Part shown: positions 45,359-53,538 of the stretch, piece after piece
How positions within the stretch are numbered: position 1 is the stretch's first letter
How the letters are laid out: every line of letters begins with the position of its first letter
Source of the DNA: Alcanivorax sp.
Lineage (GTDB): Bacteria > Pseudomonadota > Gammaproteobacteria > Pseudomonadales > Alcanivoracaceae
Reading direction: 5' to 3'
Assembly: GCF_019431375.1 (NCBI RefSeq)
Contig: NZ_CP080267.1
Span: forward strand, 1,426,001 to 1,490,000
DNA length: 64,000 nucleotides
Translations under genes and position numbers: made by a program
The notes under the pieces: model-generated
What the model was told of the DNA's origin: nothing
Seen by the model: the letters and a program-made list of their open reading frames with translations, nothing else
Databases searched by the model: none

Positions 45359-45574
45359 AGCCAGCTCCACGCTGACGCCGATTCAGGAACAACCGCCAGG
45401 CAAGCGCAACATGGGGACGTCAAAACGCGCCCATGTTTTTACATTTTCTCACCCGTTTTTACAGCACCAACAGGCGCTTACGGTTAGCATTGTCTCCATG
45501 AAGTGACGGGAAATCAGGCCCGAAAAACTTCAACCAGTATCCCCCCAAGGCGCTAGCAATAGCGCTCACAACCC
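45359..45574. other. Gene-less region between the GacA box and a plus-strand terminator
   Basis: No credible protein gene is seen here. A plus-strand transcript is possible because a strong terminator follows at 45575; it would contain a GCGCTA-GCAA-TAGCGC hairpin (around 45551-45566) and only about three GGA motifs. A 31-codon frame starting at ATG 45410 has a poor ribosome site. Confidence 0.4.
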
Positions 45575-45612
45575 CCCTCTTCCACCCCCATATTCGGAAG
45601 AGGGTTTTTTTT
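45575..45612 (+). terminator. Strong plus-strand intrinsic terminator without an annotated gene
   Basis: CCCTCTTCC pairs with GGAAGAGGG across a 12-base loop and is followed by eight T. On the minus strand there is no matching U run, so it is not for the HPt gene. Confidence 0.85.
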
Positions 45613-45641
45613 GCCTGAAATTCGGAAAAAGCGGGGACAGA

Positions 45642-45980
45642 TCAGATCTGGCGCAGGGCCTCACAGGCCTGGTCGAAGGCATCGCCGAGCCGTGTCAGCA
45701 AGTCAGGAACCTGCCCCAGCTCCCCTTCCCGGGCCAGACTTTCCAACTGCATGCACAAATCGAACACGCGCACGGCCCCCAGGTTGCCGCTACTGCCCTT
45801 GAAGCTGTGGGCCTGGCGGCGCAGGCTTTCCTGGTCACCGGATGCGTAAGCGGACTGCAGAGCCGCTAGACGTTGCGCTCCGTCACGATGAAAGGAATCG
45901 ACCAGCATCTGGAAATCCTGGCCCATCACATCCTGTAGCTCTGAAACGACCTCGTGGTCGAGAATCGCTGAATCTTGCAT
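45642..45980 (-). CDS. HPt (histidine phosphotransfer) domain protein, HptB-like
   Basis: A 112-residue stand-alone HPt domain. The phosphorylated residue is His58 in AHSFKGSSGNLGA; the rest is the expected four-helix bundle. In length and sequence it resembles HptB of P. aeruginosa, which feeds into rsm sRNA expression, and it lies beside the RsmZ-type sRNA here. Its kinases are not in the window. GGAG lies 6 bp upstream. Confidence 0.88.
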   Translation of the reverse strand: MQDSAILDHEVVSELQDVMGQDFQMLVDSFHRDGAQRLAALQSAYASGDQESLRRQAHSFKGSSGNLGAVRVFDLCMQLESLAREGELGQVPDLLTRLGDAFDQACEALRQI

Positions 45981-46124
45981 ACCGGCTCCGTCTTCCTTTA
46001 CGGGAGGTAACCCTAACGATTAATCATGAAATCTTATGTGGAATGCCTCGAAAATCCAGAAAAATTTAGTAGAAAACCTCAATAATACCTTGCGTGTCAG
46101 AGCGATTCTGAAACGTGCACGCTG

Positions 46125-46772
46125 TCATTCAAGGGCTCCCTGTATCACGGGCAATAAACCACAGCTCTGGGCGCGTAACACGTCATCACGGGTATCCACG
46201 TCCCACAGGGCCGGTAACCGGGCCACCCGTTCCCCGAGAAAACAGGCGGCGCTATCCGCCAGGGCATGCTCACCGCCAAAACGGACACCCTGAAAGCGCC
46301 GGCGGCACCACAAGCTTTGCCGGGAGCTGCCCACCAGCACATAACCCCCATCTTCGCTGGGGCCGAATACCACCGGCGCAGAGTTGAGCGCCCGCAACGC
46401 CTGCTCAAAGTAATCCTGGTCCAGTACCGCACAGTCACTGCCAACCAACAAGACCCGGTCCGCCTGCGACAGGCCCGCATGCAGGGCGAGCGCCATTTTT
46501 TCCCCCAGGTCTTCACCCTGTTGCCGGTGGCAGGACCAGCCATTGCGCTCTGCCAGGCTCTGCAGCTCCCTGTCCGGCTGATCCAGCCAGAGTTCCACTC
46601 GCCCCGGAAAGCGACAGGCAGCGGCAATGGTGCGGGTCAGCAGGAAACGGTAGAGACGCAGGGCACCCTCTTCACCAAAGTGGGGAATCAATCGGGTCTT
46701 TACCTTGCCAGCCTGCAATGCCCGGGCAAAGACAATCAGCAACGGCTGCAACGGGCTGTCAGTGCTCGCCAT
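46125..46772 (-). CDS. DUF2064/TIGR04282 glycosyltransferase-like protein
   Basis: A 215-residue GT-A-fold protein of the group linked with arsenosugar biosynthesis. Motifs: LLIVFARALQAGKVKTRLIPHFGEEGAL, VLLVGSDCAVLDQDYF, VVFGPSEDGGYVLVG. It overlaps the preceding glycosyltransferase gene by 14 bp, so co-translation is likely. The substrate is uncertain; the family may make the nucleotide-linked or ribosyl part of an arsenosugar. Confidence 0.87.
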   Translation of the reverse strand: MASTDSPLQPLLIVFARALQAGKVKTRLIPHFGEEGALRLYRFLLTRTIAAACRFPGRVELWLDQPDRELQSLAERNGWSCHRQQGEDLGEKMALALHAGLSQADRVLLVGSDCAVLDQDYFEQALRALNSAPVVFGPSEDGGYVLVGSSRQSLWCRRRFQGVRFGGEHALADSAACFLGERVARLPALWDVDTRDDVLRAQSCGLLPVIQGALE

Positions 46773-47448
46773 AATAGTCCCGGTACAATTCCTCAGCCGG
46801 AGCACCTCGCCAATAACGGTAGCGCAGCGACCACATCAGCCAGATGGTGGGCCAGGCACCCCCGGTTTCCCAACGCCGGCTGCTGGTGATCAGTGCCGGA
46901 CGCAGGCAACGGGGGCGTCCCTGCGTCTTCTTCAACAACCGGCTCAGGGCGATATCTTCCATCAGTGGCTGCTCGGGGTAGCCGCCCAGTGCGTAAAAGA
47001 TATCACGGCGAACAAAGATGCCCTGATCACCGGTGGCAATAGCGGAAACCCGCGAACGCAAATTGATCATGGCGCTGATCACCCGGTAGAGGAGACGCCG
47101 GCCACTCAAACGCACATCAAAACGCCCCCATCGGGCATCGGCCGGCAAACGCGACAGTTGCTGACGGTGTGTACAGTCCAGCTGGGTATCCGCATGGACA
47201 AACCACAGCCAGTGACCATTGGCCTGGCGGGCACCGGCGTTCATCTGCCTGGCCCGACCCGGAGCACAGAGAATCAACTGGTCCGCCAGCTCACGGGCAA
47301 TGTCCACACTGCTATCAGTACTGCCACCATCAACCACCACCAGTTCATCACCGTCGCGCAGGGCAAGGCGGAGCATGGCCAGGGTATCGGCCAGATTGCC
47401 GGCTTCATTACGCACCGGCACGATCACACTGACCCTGACATCGCTCAT
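46759..47448 (-). CDS. TIGR04283-family glycosyltransferase (GT2)
   Basis: A 229-residue GT2 enzyme: VSVIVPVRNEAGNLADTL, ELVVVDGGSTDSSVDIA, a DxD-like FVHADTQLD and QGIFVRRDIFYALGGYPE. It belongs to the arsenosugar-associated GT group. It starts on an ATGA overlap with arsS and overlaps the DUF2064 gene, making a tight three-gene operon. Many upstream in-frame codons are ignored because they lie in arsS. Confidence 0.9.
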   Translation of the reverse strand: MSDVRVSVIVPVRNEAGNLADTLAMLRLALRDGDELVVVDGGSTDSSVDIARELADQLILCAPGRARQMNAGARQANGHWLWFVHADTQLDCTHRQQLSRLPADARWGRFDVRLSGRRLLYRVISAMINLRSRVSAIATGDQGIFVRRDIFYALGGYPEQPLMEDIALSRLLKKTQGRPRCLRPALITSSRRWETGGAWPTIWLMWSLRYRYWRGAPAEELYRDYYGEH

Positions 47449-48404
47449 CCCAGGGCACCACTGCAGCTGCTGCCAGCACCAGCGGTACAGCCGAAACAAT
47501 GGTCCGCCACATAGATCGGCTCGCCTTCCAGATCGTGATCCAGCAGCCCGGACAGATGCGGGTGACCTTCGTGGTGTCCCAGGGGCATATCCAGCATCTG
47601 ATTGAAGTCGCAGTCGTACAGGTAACCCTGGTAATCCACGCTCACCGTGGCCCGGCACATCACTGCCGGCAGGGTGTCGCGGTTGAAGTTATCGCGCAGC
47701 AACTGCATATAATCGTTGAACTGGTTGTGGGCCAGCAGCACGGCGCCGAAGCGGCTGATAGGCATATTGGTGATGGTCAGCAGACTGTTGAAACGCAGCC
47801 CGAAGCGTTCATCCAGCTCACGCTTGTAGTCTGCCTCCAGCACCGCCTGGGGTGGCGGCAGGGACGGGCCGGTGGGGTTGTAGACCAGATCCAGCAACAG
47901 CCCGTCACTGCCATAGCCCTGGGCATTAAGCCGGCGAATGGCCTCGATACTGCCCTGATACACACCCTTGCCGCGCTGCGCGTTCACATTTTCTTCCAGG
48001 TAACAGGGCAGTGATGCCACCACATGCACCCGGTTATCCGCCAGAAACTGCGGCAAATCTTCGTAACCCGGCTCCAGCAGAATGGTGAGATTGCAGCGAT
48101 CGATCACTTCCACATCCATGGCCCGGGCCTGCTCAACCAGATAACGGAAATGGGGGTTCATCTCCGGCGCACCGCCGGTGAGATCCAGCACCCGGATATC
48201 ACGTAGCCGAATCACCTCCAGCACCATGTCCACAGTTTCCCGGTCCATCAATTCGGTGCGTGTGGGACCCGCATTCACATGACAGTGAACACAACTGAGA
48301 TTGCACAGATAACCCAGGTTCACCTGCAATATGGATGTGGCATGGCGCCGCAAAGACGGGAAGTCGGTGCTGCTGCGCACCAGTAAATCGTGGGTATCCT
48401 GCAT
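47445..48404 (-). CDS. arsS: Arsenosugar biosynthesis radical SAM protein ArsS
   Basis: A 319-residue radical SAM protein. The cluster motif is CNLSCVHCHVNAGP (CxxxCxxC), and the C-terminal part has the ArsS-type YDCDFNQMLDMPLGH and cysteine-rich CFGCTAGAGSSCSGALG. ArsS builds the deoxyadenosyl moiety of dimethylarsinoyl sugars. AGGTGA is 3-5 bp upstream of the start. No arsM methyltransferase is nearby, so the pathway is incomplete in the window. Confidence 0.93.
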   Translation of the reverse strand: MQDTHDLLVRSSTDFPSLRRHATSILQVNLGYLCNLSCVHCHVNAGPTRTELMDRETVDMVLEVIRLRDIRVLDLTGGAPEMNPHFRYLVEQARAMDVEVIDRCNLTILLEPGYEDLPQFLADNRVHVVASLPCYLEENVNAQRGKGVYQGSIEAIRRLNAQGYGSDGLLLDLVYNPTGPSLPPPQAVLEADYKRELDERFGLRFNSLLTITNMPISRFGAVLLAHNQFNDYMQLLRDNFNRDTLPAVMCRATVSVDYQGYLYDCDFNQMLDMPLGHHEGHPHLSGLLDHDLEGEPIYVADHCFGCTAGAGSSCSGALG

Positions 48405-48470
48405 ACATCACCTGTTTCAATTTCTTCAATGCTAGCAATTGGATGCAGGCTTGTCGCAAAGGTTACGTGA

Positions 48471-48491
48471 AAGTTGCAAGCTACTAGCTAG
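48471..48491. repeat. Remnant heptad words
   Basis: AAGTTGC-AAGCTAC-TAGCTAG are three 7-bp words of the same style as the arms at 25677 and 62928, but without an inverted partner. Probably a remnant. Confidence 0.4.
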
Positions 48492-48581
48492 ACGGTGGCG
48501 GCCTGTGGTCGTTAAGCAAGTATCAGGACTATTTTTTGCTTCAACGCTGTAGCCAAAGGAATAAAGACAGAAGCAGCATGG

Positions 48582-48700
48582 TTTTTGTGGGAAATTCAGC
48601 CTGCGGAATGAAGAAGGGAGCTTAAAGCGGTGGTTCTCCTCAGGCAGTGGCAGGAAACTGGCAGCCCCATTCATTCAGCAAACTGAATTTCCCACAAAAA
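48582..48700. mobile_element. 119-bp element with perfect 18-bp terminal inverted repeats (MITE-like)
   Basis: TTTTTGTGGGAAATTCAG (48582-48599) and CTGAATTTCCCACAAAAA (48683-48700) are exact inverse complements. The 83-bp interior has no ORF. No target duplication is clear. It lies 90 bp upstream of tRNA-Arg in a 386-bp gene-free gap. Confidence 0.5.
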
Positions 48701-48790
48701 TCTCGCCACCTGAATCGCCTGAAGATTAGCCACTTGCATGATGGAAACTGGCGTCGCGACTAAAAGTCCTTACAATTGTCCCTCTTCAAA

Positions 48791-48867
48791 GCCCCGGTAG
48801 CTCAGTTGGATAGAGCAAGCGCCTCCTAAGCGCTAGGTCACAGGTTCGACTCCTGTTCGGGGCGCCA
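48791..48867 (+). tRNA. tRNA-Arg (anticodon CCU)
   Basis: Acceptor GCCCCGG/TCGGGGC with discriminator G and encoded CCA, D-arm AGCTCAGTTGGATAGAGC, and anticodon stem GCGCCTCCTAAGCGC give CCU for AGG codons; T-arm ACAGGTTCGACTCCTGT. Rare-arginine tRNAs are frequent attachment sites, but no integrase is present. Confidence 0.95.
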
Positions 48868-49024
48868 ACTTGCCCTTTTTCCATCCCCTCACCGGCAAGA
48901 TGCCCCGGCACAGCCGCCGCTCCCTGACGGTACCATCAACCTTCTTTTACATATCAGTGATTTACCCGATGGATTGGCTACTCTAGATTGAAGATTCCAT
49001 TCGGGTACAAGAAGGATCTTGCTG

Positions 49025-49204
49025 ATGAAACTCCTGGGACTATTGCAACTGGCCGTGGCGATCTACGCCATCGTAATGATCATCCAGTCCAGCGCCGAAA
49101 CCTTGCACAAGGTGCTGTGGGTAGTGCTGGTATTGGTGGTTCCGCTGATCGGCCTGATTATCTGGGCACTGATGGGGCCGGGGTCTCCTTTGAAGCAGCG
49201 TTAG
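49025..49204 (+). CDS. Small PLDc_N-domain membrane protein
   Basis: A 59-residue protein with two membrane helices (LLGLLQLAVAIYAIVMII and VLWVVLVLVVPLIGLIIWALMG), the phospholipase-D-nuclease N-terminal domain normally fused to cardiolipin synthases. Here it stands alone, about 0.9 kb from a full cardiolipin synthase gene. AAGGA is 8 bp upstream. Its last 47 bp overlap the end of the convergent START-domain gene. Confidence 0.8.
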   Translation: MKLLGLLQLAVAIYAIVMIIQSSAETLHKVLWVVLVLVVPLIGLIIWALMGPGSPLKQR

Positions 49205-49892
49205 CCACTTCCTGTTTCTGCGGCTTCTGCCAGCTCTCCGGAGTCTGGTAGTAGCCGTGGGAAATCCCCTGGAAACGGGGCTGGTTCACCACCCGGCGCA
49301 ACCGCCGCAGTGAAAAATACGGGATATCCCGCAGTATGATATTGGCCAGCCAGGCCGGCACCGCACCGCCCGGGTCCAGTATCACTTCAATGGTTACCTT
49401 CACCTCCCCCGGCGACAAGGGCTCGAACCGGTAATAGCCTTCCATCTGTGGCATGCGCACATAGTCAGGCTGCTCGGGAAATACCGGCGGATTCAGGGAA
49501 AACGGCATCACCAGATCGTAGCTGCCCGGCTCCTGGTAGAAAGTCACACGCAAAGGCGCATCCCGATCTTTCACCGGCCATGGCAAACGCGTAGTGACAT
49601 AGACGTCACGCTGATAGGGAGAGGCCCGGTGCAGGTCACGAATTTCAGAGACCATGTGCATGAAAGAGGCGACCGCGTCGTAATCGTCCATCAGGGCACC
49701 AATGGCATTGAAGTCCGTCACCGGTACCACGCCCACGCCACGGAAGGTTTTCAAGCGTGAGCTGTCATCATCCTGGCGATAGACCTGGATATCATCCCGG
49801 TCGGTGACCAGTACCCATTTTGACGAGTCGGCCACGGACATGGCTGATCCGCCCAGCAGGATCAGGCCGAGTAAAAACCGTTTTATTATCAT
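49158..49892 (-). CDS. Exported START-domain protein
   Basis: A 244-residue protein with a signal peptide (MIIKRFLLGLILLGGSAMSVA) and a START/polyketide-cyclase-like lipid-binding domain (KTFRGVGVVPVTDFNAIGALMDDYDAVASFMHMVSEI ... VTTRLPWPVKDRDAPLRVTFY ... VKVTIEVILDPGGAVPAWLAN). It may move or sense a lipid in the periplasm; the ligand is unknown. AGGA lies 8 bp before the chosen start. An upstream MRQENR start is possible. Confidence 0.85.
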   Translation of the reverse strand: MIIKRFLLGLILLGGSAMSVADSSKWVLVTDRDDIQVYRQDDDSSRLKTFRGVGVVPVTDFNAIGALMDDYDAVASFMHMVSEIRDLHRASPYQRDVYVTTRLPWPVKDRDAPLRVTFYQEPGSYDLVMPFSLNPPVFPEQPDYVRMPQMEGYYRFEPLSPGEVKVTIEVILDPGGAVPAWLANIILRDIPYFSLRRLRRVVNQPRFQGISHGYYQTPESWQKPQKQEVANAASKETPAPSVPR

Positions 49893-50096
49893 TCTGTTTT
49901 CCTGACGCATCCCCAACGCCGCACCTGAGACAGCACGGCGAGTGATCACTTTATAACCTGCCTGACAGCGCCAGACCTGACTGACGGAAAAAAATGTGAC
50001 AGAGACAGCCTGAAAATGCGACCTGCCGCACAGTCGATGCGCTCGAATCCCCGCTGACTGGTACGTCATGGTGGCAAATGACGTCACCGGTTCAGA

Positions 50097-51542
50097 TCAA
50101 AGATAGGGCTCCATCAGATGCGCCAGGGCATTACGCAAACGGCGCCAGGGCGCCATGTCGCGGAAATGATCCGACTCCATGCGGGTAGACAGCAGGATAT
50201 GGCGATCCAGCATTTTATCCACCCGGGTCGTGAGGGTCGCGCTGTAACACTCCAGATCAAATTCGAAATTCAGGCGCAGGCTGCGGGCATCCCAGTTACC
50301 GGAACCGAGCATCAGCCAGTGCTGATCCACCGTCATCACCTTGCTGTGATCAAATGGCGGCGGCGACAGATAGAGCTCGGCGCCCTCACCCACCAGCCAG
50401 CGCAGGGCATGCAGACTCGCCCAGTTCACCATGCGCAGGTTGCTCTTGCGGGGAATCACGATCTGCACCTGCACCCCCTTCAAAATGGCCATCTGCAGGG
50501 ACGCCATCAGGGTCAGGTCCGGCACGAAATAGGGGGTGACAATGCGGATACGGTGCTCGGCACTACCGATGGCCGCCAGCAGGGTAAGCCGGCGTTTATC
50601 AAAATCCGCATCCGGGCCGGCGCTGATACCCCGCGCCTGAACATCGCCCACCTGGGCAGGGCCACGATAGCTGGTCTCCAGCACTTCTCCGCAGGTAAAG
50701 ACCCAGTCGGCGGCGAAGCTTCGCAACAGCTGACCAACCACCGGGCCCTCAAGCCGGGCATGCAGATCCGTGGTGCGAGCCGGTTTGTGTAGATAGCCGG
50801 CGCGGATATTCATACCCCCGGTAAAGCCCAGGGAGCGATCCACGATCATGATCTTGCGGTGGTTGCGCAGGTTGATATAGGGCATGCGCCAGGGTGCCAG
50901 GGAGTACAGAAAGCGCTGCACCGGCACCCCGCTACGGCGCAGACGCCAGACCACTGACGGCAGGGAATAATGAGCGCCCATGCCATCAATCAGCACCCTC
51001 ACCTTGACGCCCCGTTTGACCGCCGCGGCCAGGGCATCCACCAGCGGTTTACCGGCAGCATCATTGCCGAAAATATAGGTCACCAGGTAGATGCTCTCAC
51101 TGGCACCGTTAATGGCGTCCAGCATGGCCTGATAGGCCTGCGGCGCGTCCAGCAGTGCCAGCTCGTTACCGTCGGTGAGCGGCAAATGGGTAAGACGTCC
51201 CACCAGCCGGCTGAGCACCTGTAGATGCGGCACCGTGGGCACCGCCTCAGCGGCCACCCGCCAGCCATCATCACTATCGATCAGCCCACCGGTAAGCTGT
51301 CGGGCGCGACGCCGGATGCGGTTCACCCCCAACATGAAATACAACACCGCCCCCACCACCGGCACCAGCCACACCAGGCCGGTCCAGGCAGCGGCGGCCC
51401 GGGCATCGCGCTTGTTCTGTGCCACATGGGCGGTGACGTAAATCGCCAGGAAAAGGCTGATGGCAGCAGCCAGATAGGGCCAGAACGGCTCCAGCACCGC
51501 CAGCCCCTGATCGAAACGGCTTTTCCAGAATGTCAGATCCAA
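50097..51542 (-). CDS. cls: Cardiolipin synthase (PLD superfamily)
   Basis: A 481-residue ClsA-type enzyme joining two phosphatidylglycerols. Two N-terminal membrane helices precede two HKD motifs: NHRKIMIVD and DHSKVMTVD. GGMNIRAGY and SGNWDARSLRLNFE complete the active sites. It starts at TTG (51542) with GGAG 9 bp upstream; no ATG lies near. Rare start codon use suggests modest translation. Confidence 0.93.
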   Translation of the reverse strand: MDLTFWKSRFDQGLAVLEPFWPYLAAAISLFLAIYVTAHVAQNKRDARAAAAWTGLVWLVPVVGAVLYFMLGVNRIRRRARQLTGGLIDSDDGWRVAAEAVPTVPHLQVLSRLVGRLTHLPLTDGNELALLDAPQAYQAMLDAINGASESIYLVTYIFGNDAAGKPLVDALAAAVKRGVKVRVLIDGMGAHYSLPSVVWRLRRSGVPVQRFLYSLAPWRMPYINLRNHRKIMIVDRSLGFTGGMNIRAGYLHKPARTTDLHARLEGPVVGQLLRSFAADWVFTCGEVLETSYRGPAQVGDVQARGISAGPDADFDKRRLTLLAAIGSAEHRIRIVTPYFVPDLTLMASLQMAILKGVQVQIVIPRKSNLRMVNWASLHALRWLVGEGAELYLSPPPFDHSKVMTVDQHWLMLGSGNWDARSLRLNFEFDLECYSATLTTRVDKMLDRHILLSTRMESDHFRDMAPWRRLRNALAHLMEPYL

Positions 51543-51945
51543 AGGTTTTCAGCTCCGTGCCCACCCCCAGCCTTCCGGGCCCACATGCCCCCAGGCTGGC
51601 AATATTGAGTCAACATAGCATATCCCCCAACGCCCCGTTTCCGGCAAAAAAACCAGTCAGATCAGCGGTTTTGCGCTTTGCGGGCCAAGTCACTAAAATA
51701 CGCCCTCTTTTGGGACAGCCGCAGCCGCCAAGCGCTGCACGTCCTCCCCGACAAGGCTGGGAGACGTGGGTCCCGGGTCCTCAGCGTCGAACACGATCGG
51801 CGCACGTTAGTGGGCATAGCCCAACTCAGCGCCAGCTGCCGCTGGCCATCTGTAGTACCGAATACAAATCCTGCTGGTGTAGGCAACCAGTGTACCGGTG
51901 TTGGCGATTCCATCGTCATGCCGGCGCATGATGAGGAGCGATACC
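51543..51945. promoter_or_regulatory. Promoter and long structured leader of the kamA-like gene
   Basis: A sigma-70-type promoter TTGCGC (51671-51676), 17-bp spacer, TAAAAT (51694-51699) should start RNA near 51706, giving a 240-base leader. The leader has several stems: CACGT...ACGTG with an inner CTCCC/GGGAG (51738-51768), GGGC-ATA-GCCC and CCAGC-TGCC-GCTGG. It matches no riboswitch class that I recognise. No credible ORF is present. Confidence 0.5.
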
Positions 51946-53313
51946 ATGCCCGAAACCAATGCCGTCATTCCGCTGCATCAGAGCACGGAACCGCAGTTTG
52001 AGCAGTTTGAAGAGCCGCGCCGTTTCAAGGTATTCACCGCGCGCCAGCTCGACAAGATCGAGCCACTCAAACGCCTGGACGACGAGACCCGCTTTGCCAT
52101 GGAAGTCGTTGCCAATGTGCTGCCATTCCGGGTCAACGAATACGTTATCGACGAACTGATCGACTGGGACAAGGTGCCCAACGATCCCATCTACCAGCTC
52201 ACCTTCCCGCAGAAAGGCATGCTGGCTCCGGAACACTTCGACAAGGTGGCCGAAGCCATGCGCGGCGGCGACAAGGCCGAGATCAAGGCCGCCATCGCCG
52301 AAGTCCGTGACGCCCTGAACCCGCATCCCGCTGGGCAGATGGAACACAACATGCCGGAAGTGGACGGCGAGAAGATCGATGGCGTCCAGCACAAGTACAA
52401 CGAGACCGTGCTGTTCTTCCCCAGCCAGGGGCAGGTGTGTCACAGCTACTGCACCTTCTGCTTCCGCTGGGCCCAGTTCATTGGTGACAACGATCTGAAA
52501 ATCGCCACCAAGGAAGCCGGCCAGCTCAAGAAGTATATCCAGGCGCACCCGGAAATCACCGATGTGCTGATCACCGGCGGCGACCCGCTGGTAATGAAGA
52601 CCAAGAACCTGCGCGCCCACATCGAACCGCTGCTGGAACTGGACCAGATCCGCACTATCCGCATCGGTTCCAAGGCGCTGACCTTCTGGCCACAGCGTGT
52701 GGTGTCAGACGACGATGCCCAGGACCTGCTGGACCTGTTCCGGGAAGTGCAGGCCAGCGGCAAGCACTTGGCACTGATGGCTCACTACAACCACTGGCAG
52801 GAACTGGAAACGGACATCGCCCGGGAAGCCGTACGCCGGGTACGCGCCACCGGCGCCGTGATCCGCGCCCAGGGCCCACTGCTGGCACACATCAACGACA
52901 ATGCCGACGACTGGGCTCGCCTCTGGCAGACCCAGGTAGAGCTGGGCATCATCCCCTACTACATGTTTGTGGAGCGGGACACCGGTGCCCGTCGTTACTT
53001 TGAAGTGCCGCTGGCCAAGGCCTGGCAGATCTACCGTGATGCCATGAAGCAGGTATCCGGTATCGCCCGTACCGCCCGTGGCCCGAGTATGTCCAGCCAC
53101 CCGGGCAAGGTGGAAATCCAGGGCGTGACCGAAATCAACGGCGAGAAAGTGTTCGCCCTGCGCTTCATCCAGGGTCGTAACCATGACTGGGTACAGCGCC
53201 CCTTCTTCGCCAAGTACAACGAAGAGGCCACCTGGCTCAACCATCTGGAACCCGCCTTCGGCGAAGAGAAATTCTTCTTCGAGGACGAGCTGGCAGAAAT
53301 GGAAAGCGAGTAA
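51946..53313 (+). CDS. KamA-family radical SAM aminomutase
   Basis: A 455-residue protein of the lysine 2,3-aminomutase group. The cluster motif is CHSYCTFCFRW, and ITGGDPLVMKT and SGKHLALMAHYNHW follow; PLP-lysine and SAM segments look intact. It lacks the usual short EpmB form length (about 340), so it is not EpmB. Lysine or glutamate aminomutase activity (osmolyte or beta-amino acid synthesis) is possible. The start has GAGGAG 7 bp upstream. It ends at the composite repeat. Confidence 0.88.
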   Translation: MPETNAVIPLHQSTEPQFEQFEEPRRFKVFTARQLDKIEPLKRLDDETRFAMEVVANVLPFRVNEYVIDELIDWDKVPNDPIYQLTFPQKGMLAPEHFDKVAEAMRGGDKAEIKAAIAEVRDALNPHPAGQMEHNMPEVDGEKIDGVQHKYNETVLFFPSQGQVCHSYCTFCFRWAQFIGDNDLKIATKEAGQLKKYIQAHPEITDVLITGGDPLVMKTKNLRAHIEPLLELDQIRTIRIGSKALTFWPQRVVSDDDAQDLLDLFREVQASGKHLALMAHYNHWQELETDIAREAVRRVRATGAVIRAQGPLLAHINDNADDWARLWQTQVELGIIPYYMFVERDTGARRYFEVPLAKAWQIYRDAMKQVSGIARTARGPSMSSHPGKVEIQGVTEINGEKVFALRFIQGRNHDWVQRPFFAKYNEEATWLNHLEPAFGEEKFFFEDELAEMESE

Positions 53314-53317
53314 CGAT

Positions 53318-53480
53318 CAGTGAATAGTTAACAATGAACAGTTAACAGCGACGCGGTTGAAGTGTCGTGCTGTTGTAAACGTAAGAGGCCGCGCCCGGAC
53401 ATCGAGCGCGGCCTCTTGCGTTGCAAAACAGGAAGGTCAGTGTCGCAAACTGTTAACTGTTCATTGTTAACTATTCACTG
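53318..53480. repeat. Composite intergenic element with perfect 31-bp inverted arms and terminator core
   Basis: The left arm (53318-53348) and right arm (53450-53480) are exact inverse complements made of 7-bp words (GTTAACA, ATGAACA). The core has AAGAGGCCGCGC (53383-53394) and GCGCGGCCTCTT (53406-53417), the same hairpin as at 1894-1929, plus the trailing AAACAGGAAGG. It begins 5 bp after the stop of the kamA-like gene. Confidence 0.88.
53383..53417 (+). terminator. Terminator-like hairpin of the kamA-like gene
   Basis: A 12-bp perfect stem with an 11-base loop. It lacks a long T tract but is in the right place, and it is conserved between the two composite elements. Confidence 0.55.
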
Positions 53481-53538
53481 CTTCCCCTTAGCGCTGAATG
53501 ACGGCAATAATGAACGCACCCAACCCAAGGAGAGTCCG

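Noticed and set aside
45261..45506. An 81-codon plus-strand frame spanning the GacA box
   Set aside because: It starts in an AT-rich linker without a ribosome site and covers the regulatory palindrome. No domain is visible.
48791..48867. Integrated island at tRNA-Arg
   Set aside because: No integrase gene or duplicated tRNA 3' end is seen on either side; the downstream genes look like ordinary chromosome.
51530..51931. A 133-codon plus-strand frame upstream of the kamA-like gene
   Set aside because: It crosses the promoter and structured leader, lacks a ribosome site and has a random composition.
51706..51945. Known riboswitch (lysine, SAM, glycine, cobalamin, SAH)
   Set aside because: None of the conserved core sequences of these classes is found in the leader.
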